From NCBI GenBank assembly GCA_902806065.1, contig CADCVE010000020.1:1-48260 (forward strand): a stretch of DNA of 48,260 nt. The letters are read 5' to 3'. The notes under the pieces were generated by a model. That model had not been told where the DNA came from, made no database searches, and saw only the letters and a list, made by a program, of their open reading frames with translations. A program made the translations under genes and the position numbers. Source of the DNA: an uncultured Rubrobacteraceae bacterium (GTDB taxonomy: Bacteria; Actinomycetota; Rubrobacteria; Rubrobacterales; Rubrobacteraceae). Below are positions 33,500-41,915 of this stretch, piece after piece (position 1 is the stretch's first letter; each line of letters begins with the position of its first letter).

Positions 33500-33541
33500 G
33501 CGCGTCCGGCGGTTTGACTACGGACGCGCGTCCGGTATACT
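33500..33541 (+). promoter_or_regulatory. Sigma70-like promoter embedded in a palindromic operator
   Basis: TTGACT (33514-33519) and TATACT (33536-33541) are separated by 16 bases, a good vegetative promoter. Perfect 9-bp arms GCGCGTCCG (33500-33508) and CGGACGCGC (33521-33529) flank the -35 box and lie in the spacer. GCGCGTCCGG also recurs as a direct repeat at 33526-33535. A repressor bound to these arms would block the polymerase. Confidence 0.65.
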
Positions 33542-33547
33542 TGGTTG

Positions 33548-33616
33548 GCTGCGTAATCGAGAAATACGTCCACAACAAGCGAGATGCTCGAACATCTAGA
33601 GCGCATCTCTTTTTTT
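33548..33616 (+). ncRNA. Predicted ~69-nt terminated transcript (sRNA or attenuator leader)
   Basis: A promoter at 33514-33541 predicts initiation near 33548, and a classical terminator ends at 33616, so a short RNA of about 69 nt would be made. No convincing ORF lies within it. The next gene is the DEAD-box helicase, 100 bases on, with no other promoter seen. The element could be an independent small RNA or an attenuator that controls read-through into the helicase gene. Inference from sequence only. Confidence 0.5.
33581..33616 (+). terminator. Rho-independent terminator ahead of the DEAD-box gene
   Basis: GAGATGCTC pairs with GAG-CG-CATCTC (two-base bulge) around a 9-base loop, followed by seven T residues. 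This is the best intrinsic terminator in the window, yet it follows no gene directly. It ends 99 bases before the helicase start. Confidence 0.75.
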
Positions 33617-33715
33617 GTGTCTTGTGCAAGTCCTCTCCCGTTGAGTGGTCGCCCATGACGTAGGCTCCTTATGGTGGCGACTACTATAAGCAACAATTGG
33701 AAGGAATAGCACATT

Positions 33716-34864
33716 TTGGTAACAAGCATTCTGCACGAGGCCCCGCGGGTCTCATTCGACGATCTATCTTTCTCCAGAGGCACACAAAGGGCCGTGGCTG
33801 ATCAGGGGTGGGACGCTCCGACCCCGATACAGGCGCTGGCGCTGCCCCCGCTTTTGGAGGGAGAGGACGTCGTCGGTCTCGCACAGACCGGCAGCGGCAA
33901 GACGGCCGCTTTCTCCATACCTCTGATCGAGGCTCTCAACCCGAAGACGCGGGGTGTGCAGGCGATAGTGCTCGTGCCCACGCGGGAACTCGCCGCGCAG
34001 GCGGCGGCCGAGCTTGCAAACCTCTCCCGCTACGAGCCGGTTCGCCCGGTCGTCCTGTGCGGTGGCACGGCGATAGGGCCCCAGATCAAAGCTCTCAAGG
34101 GCCGGGCTTCGGTGGTCGTGGGCACGCCCGGACGTATCCTGGACCACCTGAACAGGGGCACGTTGCGGCTCGGTTCGGTAAGCTACCTCGTGCTCGACGA
34201 GGCTGACCGGATGCTCGACATGGGCTTCGCGCCGGATGTCAAGCGCATCCTCTCGTACACGCCAGACGGCAGGCAGACCGCTCTCTTCTCAGCCACGATG
34301 CCGGATACAATACGCGGCATAGTCAAGCAGCACATGCGCTCCCCGCGGTGGCTCGCGGTGGAGTCCGAGGCGCCCACGGTCGATACTGTCGAACAGGTCT
34401 ACTATCGCCTTGACGGGCGTGACAAGACGCGTGCGCTGCGCTCCCTGATCGACGCCGAAGAGAACCCTCTGGCGATCGTGTTTCGCCGGACCAAGCACGG
34501 GGCGACCAAGCTACACCGCCAGCTAGAGAGAGACGGCTACAAGGCGGGCTTGCTGCACGGCGGGAAGACGCAGGCGCAGCGTAACAAGACGCTCGCCACG
34601 TTCGTCGGAGGCCGGACCCGTATCCTCGTCGCGACGAACGTCGCTGCGCGTGGACTCGACGTCCCGAACGTCTCGCACGTCGTCAACTACGACCTCCCCG
34701 AGGATGTGGAGACCTACGTGCATCGCATAGGGCGCACGGCGCGTGCCGGCAAGGACGGGGTGGCGGTAACGCTGGTGGGCGAGAACGAGATCAAGGAGTT
34801 CAACAAGATCAAACGCGGCCTGCCCGTGGAGGTGCGCGAGAGCAAGCTACCCATCTCCGCCTGA
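33716..34864 (+). CDS. DEAD-box RNA helicase
   Basis: A 382-residue ATP-dependent RNA helicase with all core motifs: Q-motif region APTPIQALALP (34-44), motif I AQTGSGKT (56-63), Ia PTRELA (88-93), GTPGR (136-140), motif II DEAD (161-164), motif III SAT (192-194), motif V ARGLDVPNVSHVVNYDLP and motif VI HRIGRTARAG. It has almost no C-terminal extension. It unwinds RNA, for example in ribosome assembly or mRNA decay, in the cytoplasm. The start is TTG 33716 (AAGGA 10 bases upstream). The upstream promoter, operator and terminator suggest attenuated expression, as known for cold-shock helicases in other bacteria. A hairpin follows at 34920-34943. Confidence 0.9.
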   Translation: MVTSILHEAPRVSFDDLSFSRGTQRAVADQGWDAPTPIQALALPPLLEGEDVVGLAQTGSGKTAAFSIPLIEALNPKTRGVQAIVLVPTRELAAQAAAELANLSRYEPVRPVVLCGGTAIGPQIKALKGRASVVVGTPGRILDHLNRGTLRLGSVSYLVLDEADRMLDMGFAPDVKRILSYTPDGRQTALFSATMPDTIRGIVKQHMRSPRWLAVESEAPTVDTVEQVYYRLDGRDKTRALRSLIDAEENPLAIVFRRTKHGATKLHRQLERDGYKAGLLHGGKTQAQRNKTLATFVGGRTRILVATNVAARGLDVPNVSHVVNYDLPEDVETYVHRIGRTARAGKDGVAVTLVGENEIKEFNKIKRGLPVEVRESKLPISA

Positions 34865-34919
34865 GGGGAACAGCTATTTAGCGTGAGCCAGAGGTCGGCA
34901 GGCGAGAAGAGAGAGTCCC

Positions 34920-34943
34920 GCCCCCGGGGTATTTGCCGGGGGC
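34920..34943 (+). terminator. GC-rich hairpin after the DEAD-box gene
   Basis: GCCCCCGG and CCGGGGGC form a perfect 8-bp stem with an 8-base loop. There is no T-run. It lies 55 bases after the helicase stop and 15 bases before the HNH gene start. Confidence 0.55.
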
Positions 34944-34958
34944 GCCTCGCGTAGCGGT

Positions 34959-35303
34959 ATGAGCGAGACGAACGGCGGCGCGGGGGGTGAAGCCTGCGGG
35001 CTCTGCGGGCGGGAGGTGCAAAAGCTCACCCGGCATCACCTCGTCCCCAGGACGCGCCATAAGAACATCAAAAACAAGCGCAATAACAAGGCACTCGATC
35101 GCCAGGCGCTCCTCCAGACGGTGGGCCTCTGCGCTCCCTGTCACCGTCACGTACACGCCACGATCCCTAACAAGGAACTCGAACGCGAGTACAACACGCT
35201 CGAAGCCCTCAAGGGTCACCCCGAGATCGACAAGTTCGTCGAATGGATAAAGCGTAAGCCGCACGGCACTGCGGCGGCAAGAACCCGGCGCCGCGCTGGA
35301 TAA
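34959..35303 (+). CDS. HNH-type nuclease-fold small protein
   Basis: A 114-residue protein with the HNH/treble-clef core. CGLCGREV (Cys at about 13 and 16) provides two Zn ligands. HHLVPRTRHKN resembles the HNH first-His region (about 26-36). CAPCHRHVHA (about 58-67) supplies two more Cys and the final His. The C-terminus is basic. HNH domains nick or cut DNA, but short stand-alone forms often have unknown roles. It has no obvious restriction, phage or toxin partner here. The gene follows a hairpin after the DEAD-box gene; co-regulation with it is possible but not shown. I cannot see an SD, so the start at ATG 34959 is provisional. Confidence 0.75.
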   Translation: MSETNGGAGGEACGLCGREVQKLTRHHLVPRTRHKNIKNKRNNKALDRQALLQTVGLCAPCHRHVHATIPNKELEREYNTLEALKGHPEIDKFVEWIKRKPHGTAAARTRRRAG

Positions 35304-35569
35304 GGAGAGCGGTAGTCGCCAGCACGTTTGTCTCGAACCCTCGCACCAGCCTCGAATCGCATTGACGGCGCTAGTACGTGGGGGACGGCGAGCAAGAAAG
35401 AGAGCCGCTAGACTTTCTTTGGAGCGTCTCCGGGTATAAGTTCCGCTATGATTCGAAGTCTGCTTTCGGGGTTGATCCGGGTGTTCTTCAAGTTTCGGTT
35501 GGCAGGCGCGAACTATGCTGAGTAGCTAGAATTATTGTGGTCTTGACTTGCGAGTAAGGAGGGTCCGCC

Positions 35570-36685
35570 GTGATCCGAACCACGCCGCCGTTTCGCGCCG
35601 ATCATGTCGGCAGTTTGCTTCGCTCGCCTGAGCTGCTCCGGGCTCGTGAGGACTTCGCCGCGGACCGTATCCCGGTCGAAGAGCTGCGCGGGGTCGAGGA
35701 TGATGCTATCCGTGAAGTCGTGCGGATGCAGGAGGAGGTGGGCCTTCAGGCCGCGACCGACGGTGAGTTCCGCCGCGCCTCCTGGCACATGGACTTTATC
35801 TATCAGCTCGACGGCATCTCCAAGGCGCCCGGAGACCTCAAAGTCGAGTTCCGCAATAAAGAGGGCACTATCGAGTTCACGCCGGCGGCGTTGCACATCG
35901 ACGGCAAGCTGGGTGTCAGTGAGACTATCTTTGGCGCGGACTTCGAGTACCTGAAGTCGCTAACGACCACGGCTACGCCGAAGCTAACCATACCGTCGCC
36001 GAGCATGGTTCACTATCGCGGTGGCCGCGCGGCTATCGACGAAGACGTCTACCCAGATCTGGACGCGTTCTGGGATGACCTGACGGCGGCCTATTCCGAA
36101 GAAGTGTGGCGCCTGGGGGAGATCGGGTGTACCTACCTGCAGTTCGACGATACGAGCCTCGCCTACCTCAACGACCCGCGCCAACGCGAGCACATAGCAT
36201 CTCTGGGCGGTGACGCCGAACACCAGCACGAGACCTACATACGCAACATTAATCGGGCGCTGAGCGGCAGGCCCGAGGGCATAAGCATCACCACCCACAT
36301 GTGCCGCGGCAACTTCCGCTCCTCCTGGGCGGCCGAGGGCGGTTACGATTTCGTCGCCGAGGCTCTGTTCGGCGAGCTCGATGTCGACGGCTTCTTCCTG
36401 GAGTACGACGATGCCCGCTCGGGCGGCTTCGAGCCTTTGCGCTTCGTGCCCGAAGGCAAGATGGTGGTCTTGGGTCTCGTAACGACCAAGCGGGGAGAAC
36501 TAGAGTCCAAGGACGTCCTCAAGCGCCGCATCGAGGAAGCCTCTCGCTTTGTGGACGTAGACCAGCTCTGCCTCTCCCCCCAGTGCGGCTTCTCCTCTAC
36601 CTCCGAGGGGAACGACCTCACCCGCGACCAGCAGTTCGACAAGCTCCGTCTCATCGTCGAGACTGCCCAAGAAGTCTGGGGCTGA
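35570..36685 (+). CDS. Cobalamin-independent methionine synthase-like protein (MetE C-terminal domain, YxjG/YxjH type)
   Basis: A 371-residue protein. GTG start with AGGAGG 7 bases upstream. FRADHVGSLLRSPELLRARED at the start, TDGEFRRASWHMDF, HMCRGNFRSSW (with the zinc His and Cys) and LSPQCGFSS (second zinc Cys) match the family of MetE C-terminal-domain proteins. MetE transfers a methyl from a folate or other donor to homocysteine, with Zn holding the thiolate. The N-terminal folate-binding half of MetE is absent, as in YxjG/YxjH proteins, so the methyl donor is not certain. It is monocistronic. Confidence 0.87.
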   Translation: MIRTTPPFRADHVGSLLRSPELLRAREDFAADRIPVEELRGVEDDAIREVVRMQEEVGLQAATDGEFRRASWHMDFIYQLDGISKAPGDLKVEFRNKEGTIEFTPAALHIDGKLGVSETIFGADFEYLKSLTTTATPKLTIPSPSMVHYRGGRAAIDEDVYPDLDAFWDDLTAAYSEEVWRLGEIGCTYLQFDDTSLAYLNDPRQREHIASLGGDAEHQHETYIRNINRALSGRPEGISITTHMCRGNFRSSWAAEGGYDFVAEALFGELDVDGFFLEYDDARSGGFEPLRFVPEGKMVVLGLVTTKRGELESKDVLKRRIEEASRFVDVDQLCLSPQCGFSSTSEGNDLTRDQQFDKLRLIVETAQEVWG

Positions 36686-37143
36686 AGCTGTCTTCGGGCT
36701 CCGCCTTGCAGCGCTCCTTGCCCATCTCTCCACGCAACATGCCCCTTGCGGTTCTGCTTCTTTACCGGCACTGCCGCTGACGATGGCGGCGGAGTCTCTG
36801 CTCTCGCCGATCTATGCGTCGGCTCCCTTGGCTCCTGTCAACGGAACAGAGCCCTCGCTGCCATAAACGGTGTCGTTGCCGCCACCATCGTGGATTACGT
36901 CCTGACCGGAGGTATCTGCAACGCCTGCAGAGCTCCAAGACGCCCTCGCTGATATCCGAGATCGCCGCGGGCGAACTTACCCTCTGCTAGACAAGCGGAG
37001 TTTGCGGCGGCTGTACCTTTTAGCGTAGGGTCTAGATCTCTTTGTAAGCCGGCCTCTGTATTTGTGTACTTCGCCTCCGCGCAAGGTGTACTCAGGTGAA
37101 GCCTTGTCACACGCGCGCGTCTTCCGCGGTCGTCTGGAGCAAG
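36686..37143. other. Intergenic region, about 460 bases
   Basis: No intact gene is supported. It follows the MetE-like gene and should contain the 5' regulatory region of the solute-binding protein gene. No terminator with a T-run or tRNA-like structure was found. Confidence 0.4.
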
Positions 37144-37166
37144 CCGGTTGCTATACTTGCAACCGG
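37144..37166 (+). promoter_or_regulatory. Palindrome around a -10-like TATACT
   Basis: CCGGTTGC (37144-37151) and GCAACCGG (37159-37166) are perfect 8-bp arms. The loop TATACTT contains TATACT, a good -10 hexamer. No -35 is seen at the right spacing, so initiation may need an activator. The site lies 120 bases before the Tat-exported solute-binding protein gene. Confidence 0.5.
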
Positions 37167-37285
37167 TTCACGGTGAGGCCAGAGGTGGTATCAGAGACGG
37201 CGCCGCGGCGTGATGAGGAGATATAAGGTGTTGCGGATCGGCGGTATTAGTCTCGGCGTCTTTCGGTCGGGGGACAAGGAGAGGG

Positions 37286-38530
37286 ATGAGGAGAAGAGGA
37301 GCAGCGGTGGGTTCGAGGATCAGCCGCCGGAAGTTCCTGATCGGGGCGGGTTCGTCGGCCGCACTCTTGGGCCTCGGGGCGTGCGGCCCGCAGTCGCAAG
37401 TCTCCCCCGAACCCGCTCCGGACGAGGGCGTGCCGGAGATGCCCGACCAGCCGGTGAACCTCACGGTCATCGACGCCGCAGGGAACCTGCAGCTCACCAG
37501 GGCCGCGATAGAAGACTACGAGAGTAGCCACCCCGACACCGTCCGCAACATAAACTTCACGACCGCCGCCACGGCAGCCGAGCTTACCAGCGAAGTGCAG
37601 GCCCAGCAGGACGCGGGTCAGGTAGAGATAGCCATCGCTCTTACGGGCGTAGATGGGCTCTTTGCCGGGCTAGAGCAGGGCATCTGGCTCACGATTACTC
37701 CCAACTTCGAGGAGGCGTTCCCAGACCTCGAACAGAACTATGTAAACCCCGCCGCCCAGGAGCTAGTGCAGGGGCAGGGCGTCTTGATCTCCTACGGCAA
37801 CTTCGGCCCCGTGTTTACTTACAACCCCGAAAAGGTCCCCACCGCCCCGAGGAACACCAACGAACTACTAACCTACACGAGGGAGAACCCCGGACAGTTC
37901 ATGTACGCGCGTCCGGCAACCTCCGGCCCCGGACGAATCTTTCTAATGGGCCTCCCATACATCCTCGGTGACCCGGATCCCAAAGACCCTGAGACCTGGA
38001 ATAACACCTGGAGCTATCTGGAGCAACTCGACCGGTACATCGAGTACTATCCCTCCCAGACCGCGGACACAATGGAGGAACTCGGCGAGGGCGTCCGGGC
38101 GATCCTCGCTTCGAGCATGGGCTGGGATATGAACCAGAGGGTCGTGGGCACCATACCGACGAACTTCGAGGCTTTTACGCTGGAGAGCACCACCCTGATC
38201 TCTGATGGCCACTACGCGGCCATCCCAAGCGGCCTGGACGCCGGACGCCTCGCGGTAGCCCTCGACCTTATCGCAACACTGCTACAACCAGAGCAACAAG
38301 CGCTCGCCTACGATAACGTCTACTTCTACCCCGGCCCTGCGGTAACGGGTGTGCCTCCGGAGATGGCGCCGGAGGAGAGCCAGAGAACCATAGCCGCCGT
38401 CGGGCGTGCTCGCTTCGACCAGCTCATCGAGACGCTCCCGATAGAGACGCAGCTAGACGCCACGGCTCTAACAAGGGCGTTCGAGATGTGGGACGAACGC
38501 ATCGGTGGCAGCAAGGTCCGAGGAGAATAG
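37286..38530 (+). CDS. Tat-exported extracellular solute-binding lipoprotein
   Basis: A 414-residue protein with a twin-arginine signal (SRRKFLIGAGSSAALLGLGAC) ending in a lipobox Cys at about residue 33, so it is exported folded and lipid-anchored. The mature region resembles the family 1 solute-binding proteins related to YnjB and iron/thiamine-type binding proteins (for example PATSGPGRIFLMGLPYILGD and MEELGEG). AAGGAGAGGG is close upstream of the ATG. No permease or ATPase lies next to it, so a partner transporter is elsewhere or has been lost. A palindromic -10 region at 37144-37166 precedes it. The ligand cannot be told from sequence. Its 3' end is followed by a lutA relic. Confidence 0.85.
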   Translation: MRRRGAAVGSRISRRKFLIGAGSSAALLGLGACGPQSQVSPEPAPDEGVPEMPDQPVNLTVIDAAGNLQLTRAAIEDYESSHPDTVRNINFTTAATAAELTSEVQAQQDAGQVEIAIALTGVDGLFAGLEQGIWLTITPNFEEAFPDLEQNYVNPAAQELVQGQGVLISYGNFGPVFTYNPEKVPTAPRNTNELLTYTRENPGQFMYARPATSGPGRIFLMGLPYILGDPDPKDPETWNNTWSYLEQLDRYIEYYPSQTADTMEELGEGVRAILASSMGWDMNQRVVGTIPTNFEAFTLESTTLISDGHYAAIPSGLDAGRLAVALDLIATLLQPEQQALAYDNVYFYPGPAVTGVPPEMAPEESQRTIAAVGRARFDQLIETLPIETQLDATALTRAFEMWDERIGGSKVRGE

Positions 38531-38613
38531 TGGCCGGAGAACAGGCTATTGCTATACTTCCGCCCCGGATTCTGGGGTAAGGGAGAAGCTTCAAGGCAGG
38601 AGGTTTACCGGCG

Positions 38614-38891
38614 GTGAGGGCAGCCTTGTTCGTACCGTGCTACGTGGACCTATCAACCCGGAGGCGGATGTGAGCATGGCACGAGTTTTGAGGAAGCTCG
38701 GCGTTGACCTGATCTACTCTGAAGGCCAGACCTGTTGCGGACAACCAGCCTTCAACTCCGGCTTCTTCGACGAAGCCCGTACCGTCGCTCGCTACTTCCT
38801 GGACGTCTTCGAGAAAGAGAGCTGGGACTGCCGTCGAACGTTTGCTTTCATACGGGACCGAGCCGTTCGGGGGATATTGAGATGTCGCTGA
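38614..38891 (+). pseudogene. LutA/LldE (lactate-utilisation Fe-S protein) relic
   Basis: A GTG at 38614 (AGGAGG upstream) opens MRAALFVPCYVDL, the N-terminus of LutA/LldE, then hits a stop. One frame over, from about 38650, the sequence continues INPEADVSMARVLRKLG, then EGQTCCGQPAFNSGFFDEAR and ARYFLDVFEKES, the first CCG domain, before losing similarity. About 80 of the normal ~240 residues remain; the second Cys-rich domain is absent. One base was lost near 38649-38652, so this is a decayed copy. LutB and LutC are not present. It lies immediately before the HpcH/HpaI aldolase gene. Confidence 0.8.
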
Positions 38892-38942
38892 CTATAGGGG
38901 TGCATGGTCCGGGGGACATATACGTGGTTTTGGTGGGTTAGG

Positions 38943-39707
38943 GTGACGATTAGCAACCCCATAAGAGAGGTTTGGGCTGAAGAGCGGACGGCGTTCGGGC
39001 TGTGGCTGACGATACCGGACTCTTTTAGCGCCGAGATCATGGCCGGCGCTGACGTAGACTACGTGTGCGTGGACCAGCAGCACGGGGTCGTGGACTACAC
39101 TGCTATGGTGCCGATGCTGCAAGCGGTGAAGGCGGCGGGAGCGGCGCCGATTGCACGCGTACTCTCCAACGATCCGTACCAGGTCATGAAATCACTGGAC
39201 GCCGGTGCTCTAGGCGTCATCGTGCCGCTGGTCAACAACGCCGAAGAGGCAGCCCGCGTAGTTGCCGCCTGCCGATACCCGCCGCGCGGCATCCGCTCCT
39301 ACGGGCCTATCCGGGCCGCGGGCGTCATTGGGTCCAAGGACCCCGAGGATCTGACTAGAGAGGTATTGTGCATCGTTATGGTCGAGACGTTGGAGGGACT
39401 GGAGAAGGTCGAGGAGATCGCCGGAACACCCGGCGTGGACGGCATCTACATCGGTCCCGCCGACCTGGCGCTCTCCCTCGGGCTGCCACCCACCGCGAAG
39501 ATAGCGGAAGAAGCCCACGTCGAGGCGGTGCGCAAGATAAGGGAAGTTTGCAAGGAGCATGGCATTGCGGCGGGGATACACGCTACTTCTGGGGAGTGGG
39601 CGAGGAAACACGCGGAGGCGGGGTTCGATATGGTGACCGTAGCGGCTGACGCGTCCCTGCTCGAAGACGCCGCCCGTCGGGAGGTGGCGGCGGCCCGCGG
39701 AGAGTAG
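38943..39707 (+). CDS. HpcH/HpaI class II aldolase
   Basis: A 254-residue TIM-barrel aldolase. REVWAEERTAFGLWLTIPD near the start, VDQQHGVVDY, IARVLSNDPYQVMKSLDAGA, PPRGIRSYGP, MVETLEGLEKV (metal-binding Glu) and GIYIGPADLALSLG (metal-binding Asp) match the family. It cleaves 4-hydroxy-2-oxo acids to pyruvate and an aldehyde, with a divalent metal. GTG 38943 is chosen because upstream in-frame codons are Trp-rich noise. The gene follows a lutA relic and precedes the gamma-glutamyltransferase gene. The substrate is unknown. Carbon metabolism of the area is otherwise decayed, so the gene may be a survivor of a broken cluster. Confidence 0.88.
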   Translation: MTISNPIREVWAEERTAFGLWLTIPDSFSAEIMAGADVDYVCVDQQHGVVDYTAMVPMLQAVKAAGAAPIARVLSNDPYQVMKSLDAGALGVIVPLVNNAEEAARVVAACRYPPRGIRSYGPIRAAGVIGSKDPEDLTREVLCIVMVETLEGLEKVEEIAGTPGVDGIYIGPADLALSLGLPPTAKIAEEAHVEAVRKIREVCKEHGIAAGIHATSGEWARKHAEAGFDMVTVAADASLLEDAARREVAAARGE

Positions 39708-39738
39708 TACTTCCGGCGCACGATGGATGTGACCGGCT

Positions 39739-39872
39739 GCCCGTAATCCGGGCCTGGTTCTGAGGAACCCCTGTTCAAGAAACGAAAGCGTTCCAGTACG
39801 CTCTAGTAGAAACGCTTACGGTTGTTTTTAGTGGCTGGTGGTATAGCCTCTTGTGGTATCAACCACTTTTTT
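39739..39872 (+). promoter_or_regulatory. Structured leader with terminator-like hairpin before the GGT gene
   Basis: Several inverted repeats occur in about 135 bases: GCCCG/CGGGC (39739-39753), GGTTC/GAACC with TGAG loop (39756-39769), AAGCGTT/AACGCTT (39786-39817), GGCT/AGCC (39833-39848) and GTGGT/ACCAC (39853-39866) followed by six T. GTGGT also occurs at 39838-39842 and could pair with the same ACCAC, giving alternative structures. The last T is immediately before the SD AGGAG. Confidence 0.5.
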
Positions 39873-39884
39873 AGGAGCCCGTTT

Positions 39885-41777
39885 TTGAAGAAGATAATTT
39901 TCGCGGCCCTGCTCGTCGTGGTCCTTAGCGGTTGTAGCGGTGGCCGGGCGGCAAGCCCCGACGATTCTCCCCCGGCGGCTGCCCAGGAGACTATCTCCGT
40001 GCAAGAGAGTGCCTCTTCAGAAGCTTCTGAAGAGACCACTTCCGCGGACGAAGCAGTAGTTTCCGAGGAGGGCGCACAGCCGTCTGTCCCGGATATAGAG
40101 GCCGTACAGAACACGGCGAGCAGCCCGGCCGTCGCCGGATCGGGGATGGTGAGTTCGGCTAACCCGTACGCCACGCGGGTGGGTACGGAGATACTGGCCG
40201 AAGGTGGGAACGCCTTCGACGCCGCCGTCGCGGTAGCCGCCGCCCTGAACGTCGCCGAGCCGATGATGAGCGGCATCGGCGGTTACGGGGCGATAGTAAT
40301 CTACGATGCCGAAGCGGGCGAGACGCGTTTTCTGGATACCGGCAGCAGGACGCCCGAAGCCCTGGATCCGAGCGCGTTACGCGCGCCGACGCCCAACTTT
40401 ATAGATAACCGTTGCGGCGCCGGCGCCGTGGTCGCGCCGGGCAACCTCAATGCTTGGGAGCGGATGTCGGAGGACTACGGCGAGATGGAGTGGCGGCGTC
40501 TCTTCGAGCCGGCTATAGAGCTGGCCGACGAGGGGGTCGTCCTCGATGGGGTCACAGCCGGTTGGATCGACGCCGCCTGGCCCGCCTTCCCGGCGAACGC
40601 CAGAATTTTCTATGGCAACGACGGCGTTCCTCTAAGAGCCGGTGATGCTCTGGTCCAGGAGGACCTGGCAAACTCCTTCGGCCTCATCGCCGAAGAGGGG
40701 GCCGGGGTGTTGTACGAAGGCGCTTTGGCCGGGGCCATCGACGCCTCCATGCAAGAGAACGGTGGCTTTCTGAGCCTCGACGACCTGAGTAACAACCAGG
40801 CCCGGTGGCGGGATACTATCAGCATGGATCACCGCGGCTATGAGGTAGTCACGGCCTCACCCCCGTCCACGTCGTGGAACTCACTCCTCCGGCTGGGCGT
40901 GATGGGCCAGTTCGACCTGAACGAGTACGCTCACAACAGCGCCCCGTACCTGCACACTGTTGCGGAGGTCAACAAGCAGGCCTCACAGGCGGCCCGCAAC
41001 TACGCCGCCGACCCGGAGATAGCCGAGACGCCGCTCGACCTGATACTCTCGCAGGAGTTCCTGGCCGAGGCGGCCGCGCAGGTAAATCCCTTCCAGGCCG
41101 CCCCGAACTCGCCGACCTCCCCGTTTGGTACACCCACGCGCTGCATACCCCAGAGCTATCAGCCCACGTATGGACCAGCGGATGCCCCCGCGACCGCTAC
41201 CCCCGAGGCGCAGTCGCACACTACGCACTTCGTCATAGCGGACGAGGAGGGTAACGTGGTCAGCGCGACGCAGACCCTGGGCAATATCTTCGGGAGCAAG
41301 GTGATGCCGGAAGGAACGGGTATCTGGCTCAACGACGCGATCGCGTGGAGCCGCTTCGAGCCCGCCGGTAACGTCTTCGATGCCTTCCCCGGTCGCCAGA
41401 GCCTCTATGCGCTGTGTCCGACTATAGTGATGAGTGATGGGAGACCGTATATCGCGCTTGGGACTCCGGGTGGGCGGACTATACCGCAGACGACGCCGCA
41501 GATGCTCACGAACCTCATAGACTTCGACATGGACGTTCAGCAGGCGATCTCCGCCCCCCGCATAAGCTTCGCATCCCCGAACGCGCTCGTAGTCGAGACC
41601 GGCATACCGCAGTCCGTACGTGGCGAGTTATCCGCCCTGGGCCACAATGTACGGGTAGATGAGATCGGGCTAGGCAACGCCCACGGCCTGACCATCGAGT
41701 ACGATTCAGCGGGCCGCCCGTCTAGGTTCACCGGTGGCTCCGACCCGCGCGGCGTAGGAGCCGCTGCCGGGTACTGA
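39885..41777 (+). CDS. Gamma-glutamyltransferase, lipoprotein form
   Basis: A 630-residue protein. TTG 39885 is chosen because AGGAG lies 7 bases upstream and the N-terminus becomes MKKIIFAALLVVVLSGC, a lipobox signal. A Ser/Glu-rich linker (about 20-75) leads to the Ntn-hydrolase chain: GTEILAEGGNAFDAAVAVAA and EPMMSGIGGYG. The autoprocessing and catalytic Thr is Thr446 in SHTTHFVIADEEGN, and LGTPGGRTIPQTTPQML lies in the small chain. GGT cleaves the gamma-glutamyl bond of glutathione-like substrates and transfers or hydrolyses it, here outside the membrane as an anchored protein. A structured leader lies upstream. A 12-bp terminator follows at 41916-41943. Confidence 0.9.
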   Translation: MKKIIFAALLVVVLSGCSGGRAASPDDSPPAAAQETISVQESASSEASEETTSADEAVVSEEGAQPSVPDIEAVQNTASSPAVAGSGMVSSANPYATRVGTEILAEGGNAFDAAVAVAAALNVAEPMMSGIGGYGAIVIYDAEAGETRFLDTGSRTPEALDPSALRAPTPNFIDNRCGAGAVVAPGNLNAWERMSEDYGEMEWRRLFEPAIELADEGVVLDGVTAGWIDAAWPAFPANARIFYGNDGVPLRAGDALVQEDLANSFGLIAEEGAGVLYEGALAGAIDASMQENGGFLSLDDLSNNQARWRDTISMDHRGYEVVTASPPSTSWNSLLRLGVMGQFDLNEYAHNSAPYLHTVAEVNKQASQAARNYAADPEIAETPLDLILSQEFLAEAAAQVNPFQAAPNSPTSPFGTPTRCIPQSYQPTYGPADAPATATPEAQSHTTHFVIADEEGNVVSATQTLGNIFGSKVMPEGTGIWLNDAIAWSRFEPAGNVFDAFPGRQSLYALCPTIVMSDGRPYIALGTPGGRTIPQTTPQMLTNLIDFDMDVQQAISAPRISFASPNALVVETGIPQSVRGELSALGHNVRVDEIGLGNAHGLTIEYDSAGRPSRFTGGSDPRGVGAAAGY

Positions 41778-41788
41778 AAACTCCGGGC

Positions 41789-41913
41789 TACAAGGGCGTG
41801 AACGCCGCCGCGCAGGCGATTCGAGAAGGCTTCCCAAAACCGGAGACGGCCATATCGGCTCCGTGCTCGACCCCGGCTACTATGAACCGTCGGCCGGCAC
41901 CTAAGGCCGGGAG
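41789..41913 (+). other. Possible protein-coding relic after GGT
   Basis: From about 41789 the plus strand reads GYKGVNAAAQAIREGFPKPE, then shifts frame to GSVLDPGYYEPSAGT and a stop. It looks coding but is short, has no clear start and I do not recognise it. It may be the remainder of a gene disrupted with the hydrogenase copy that follows. Confidence 0.35.
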
Positions 41914-41915
41914 TA

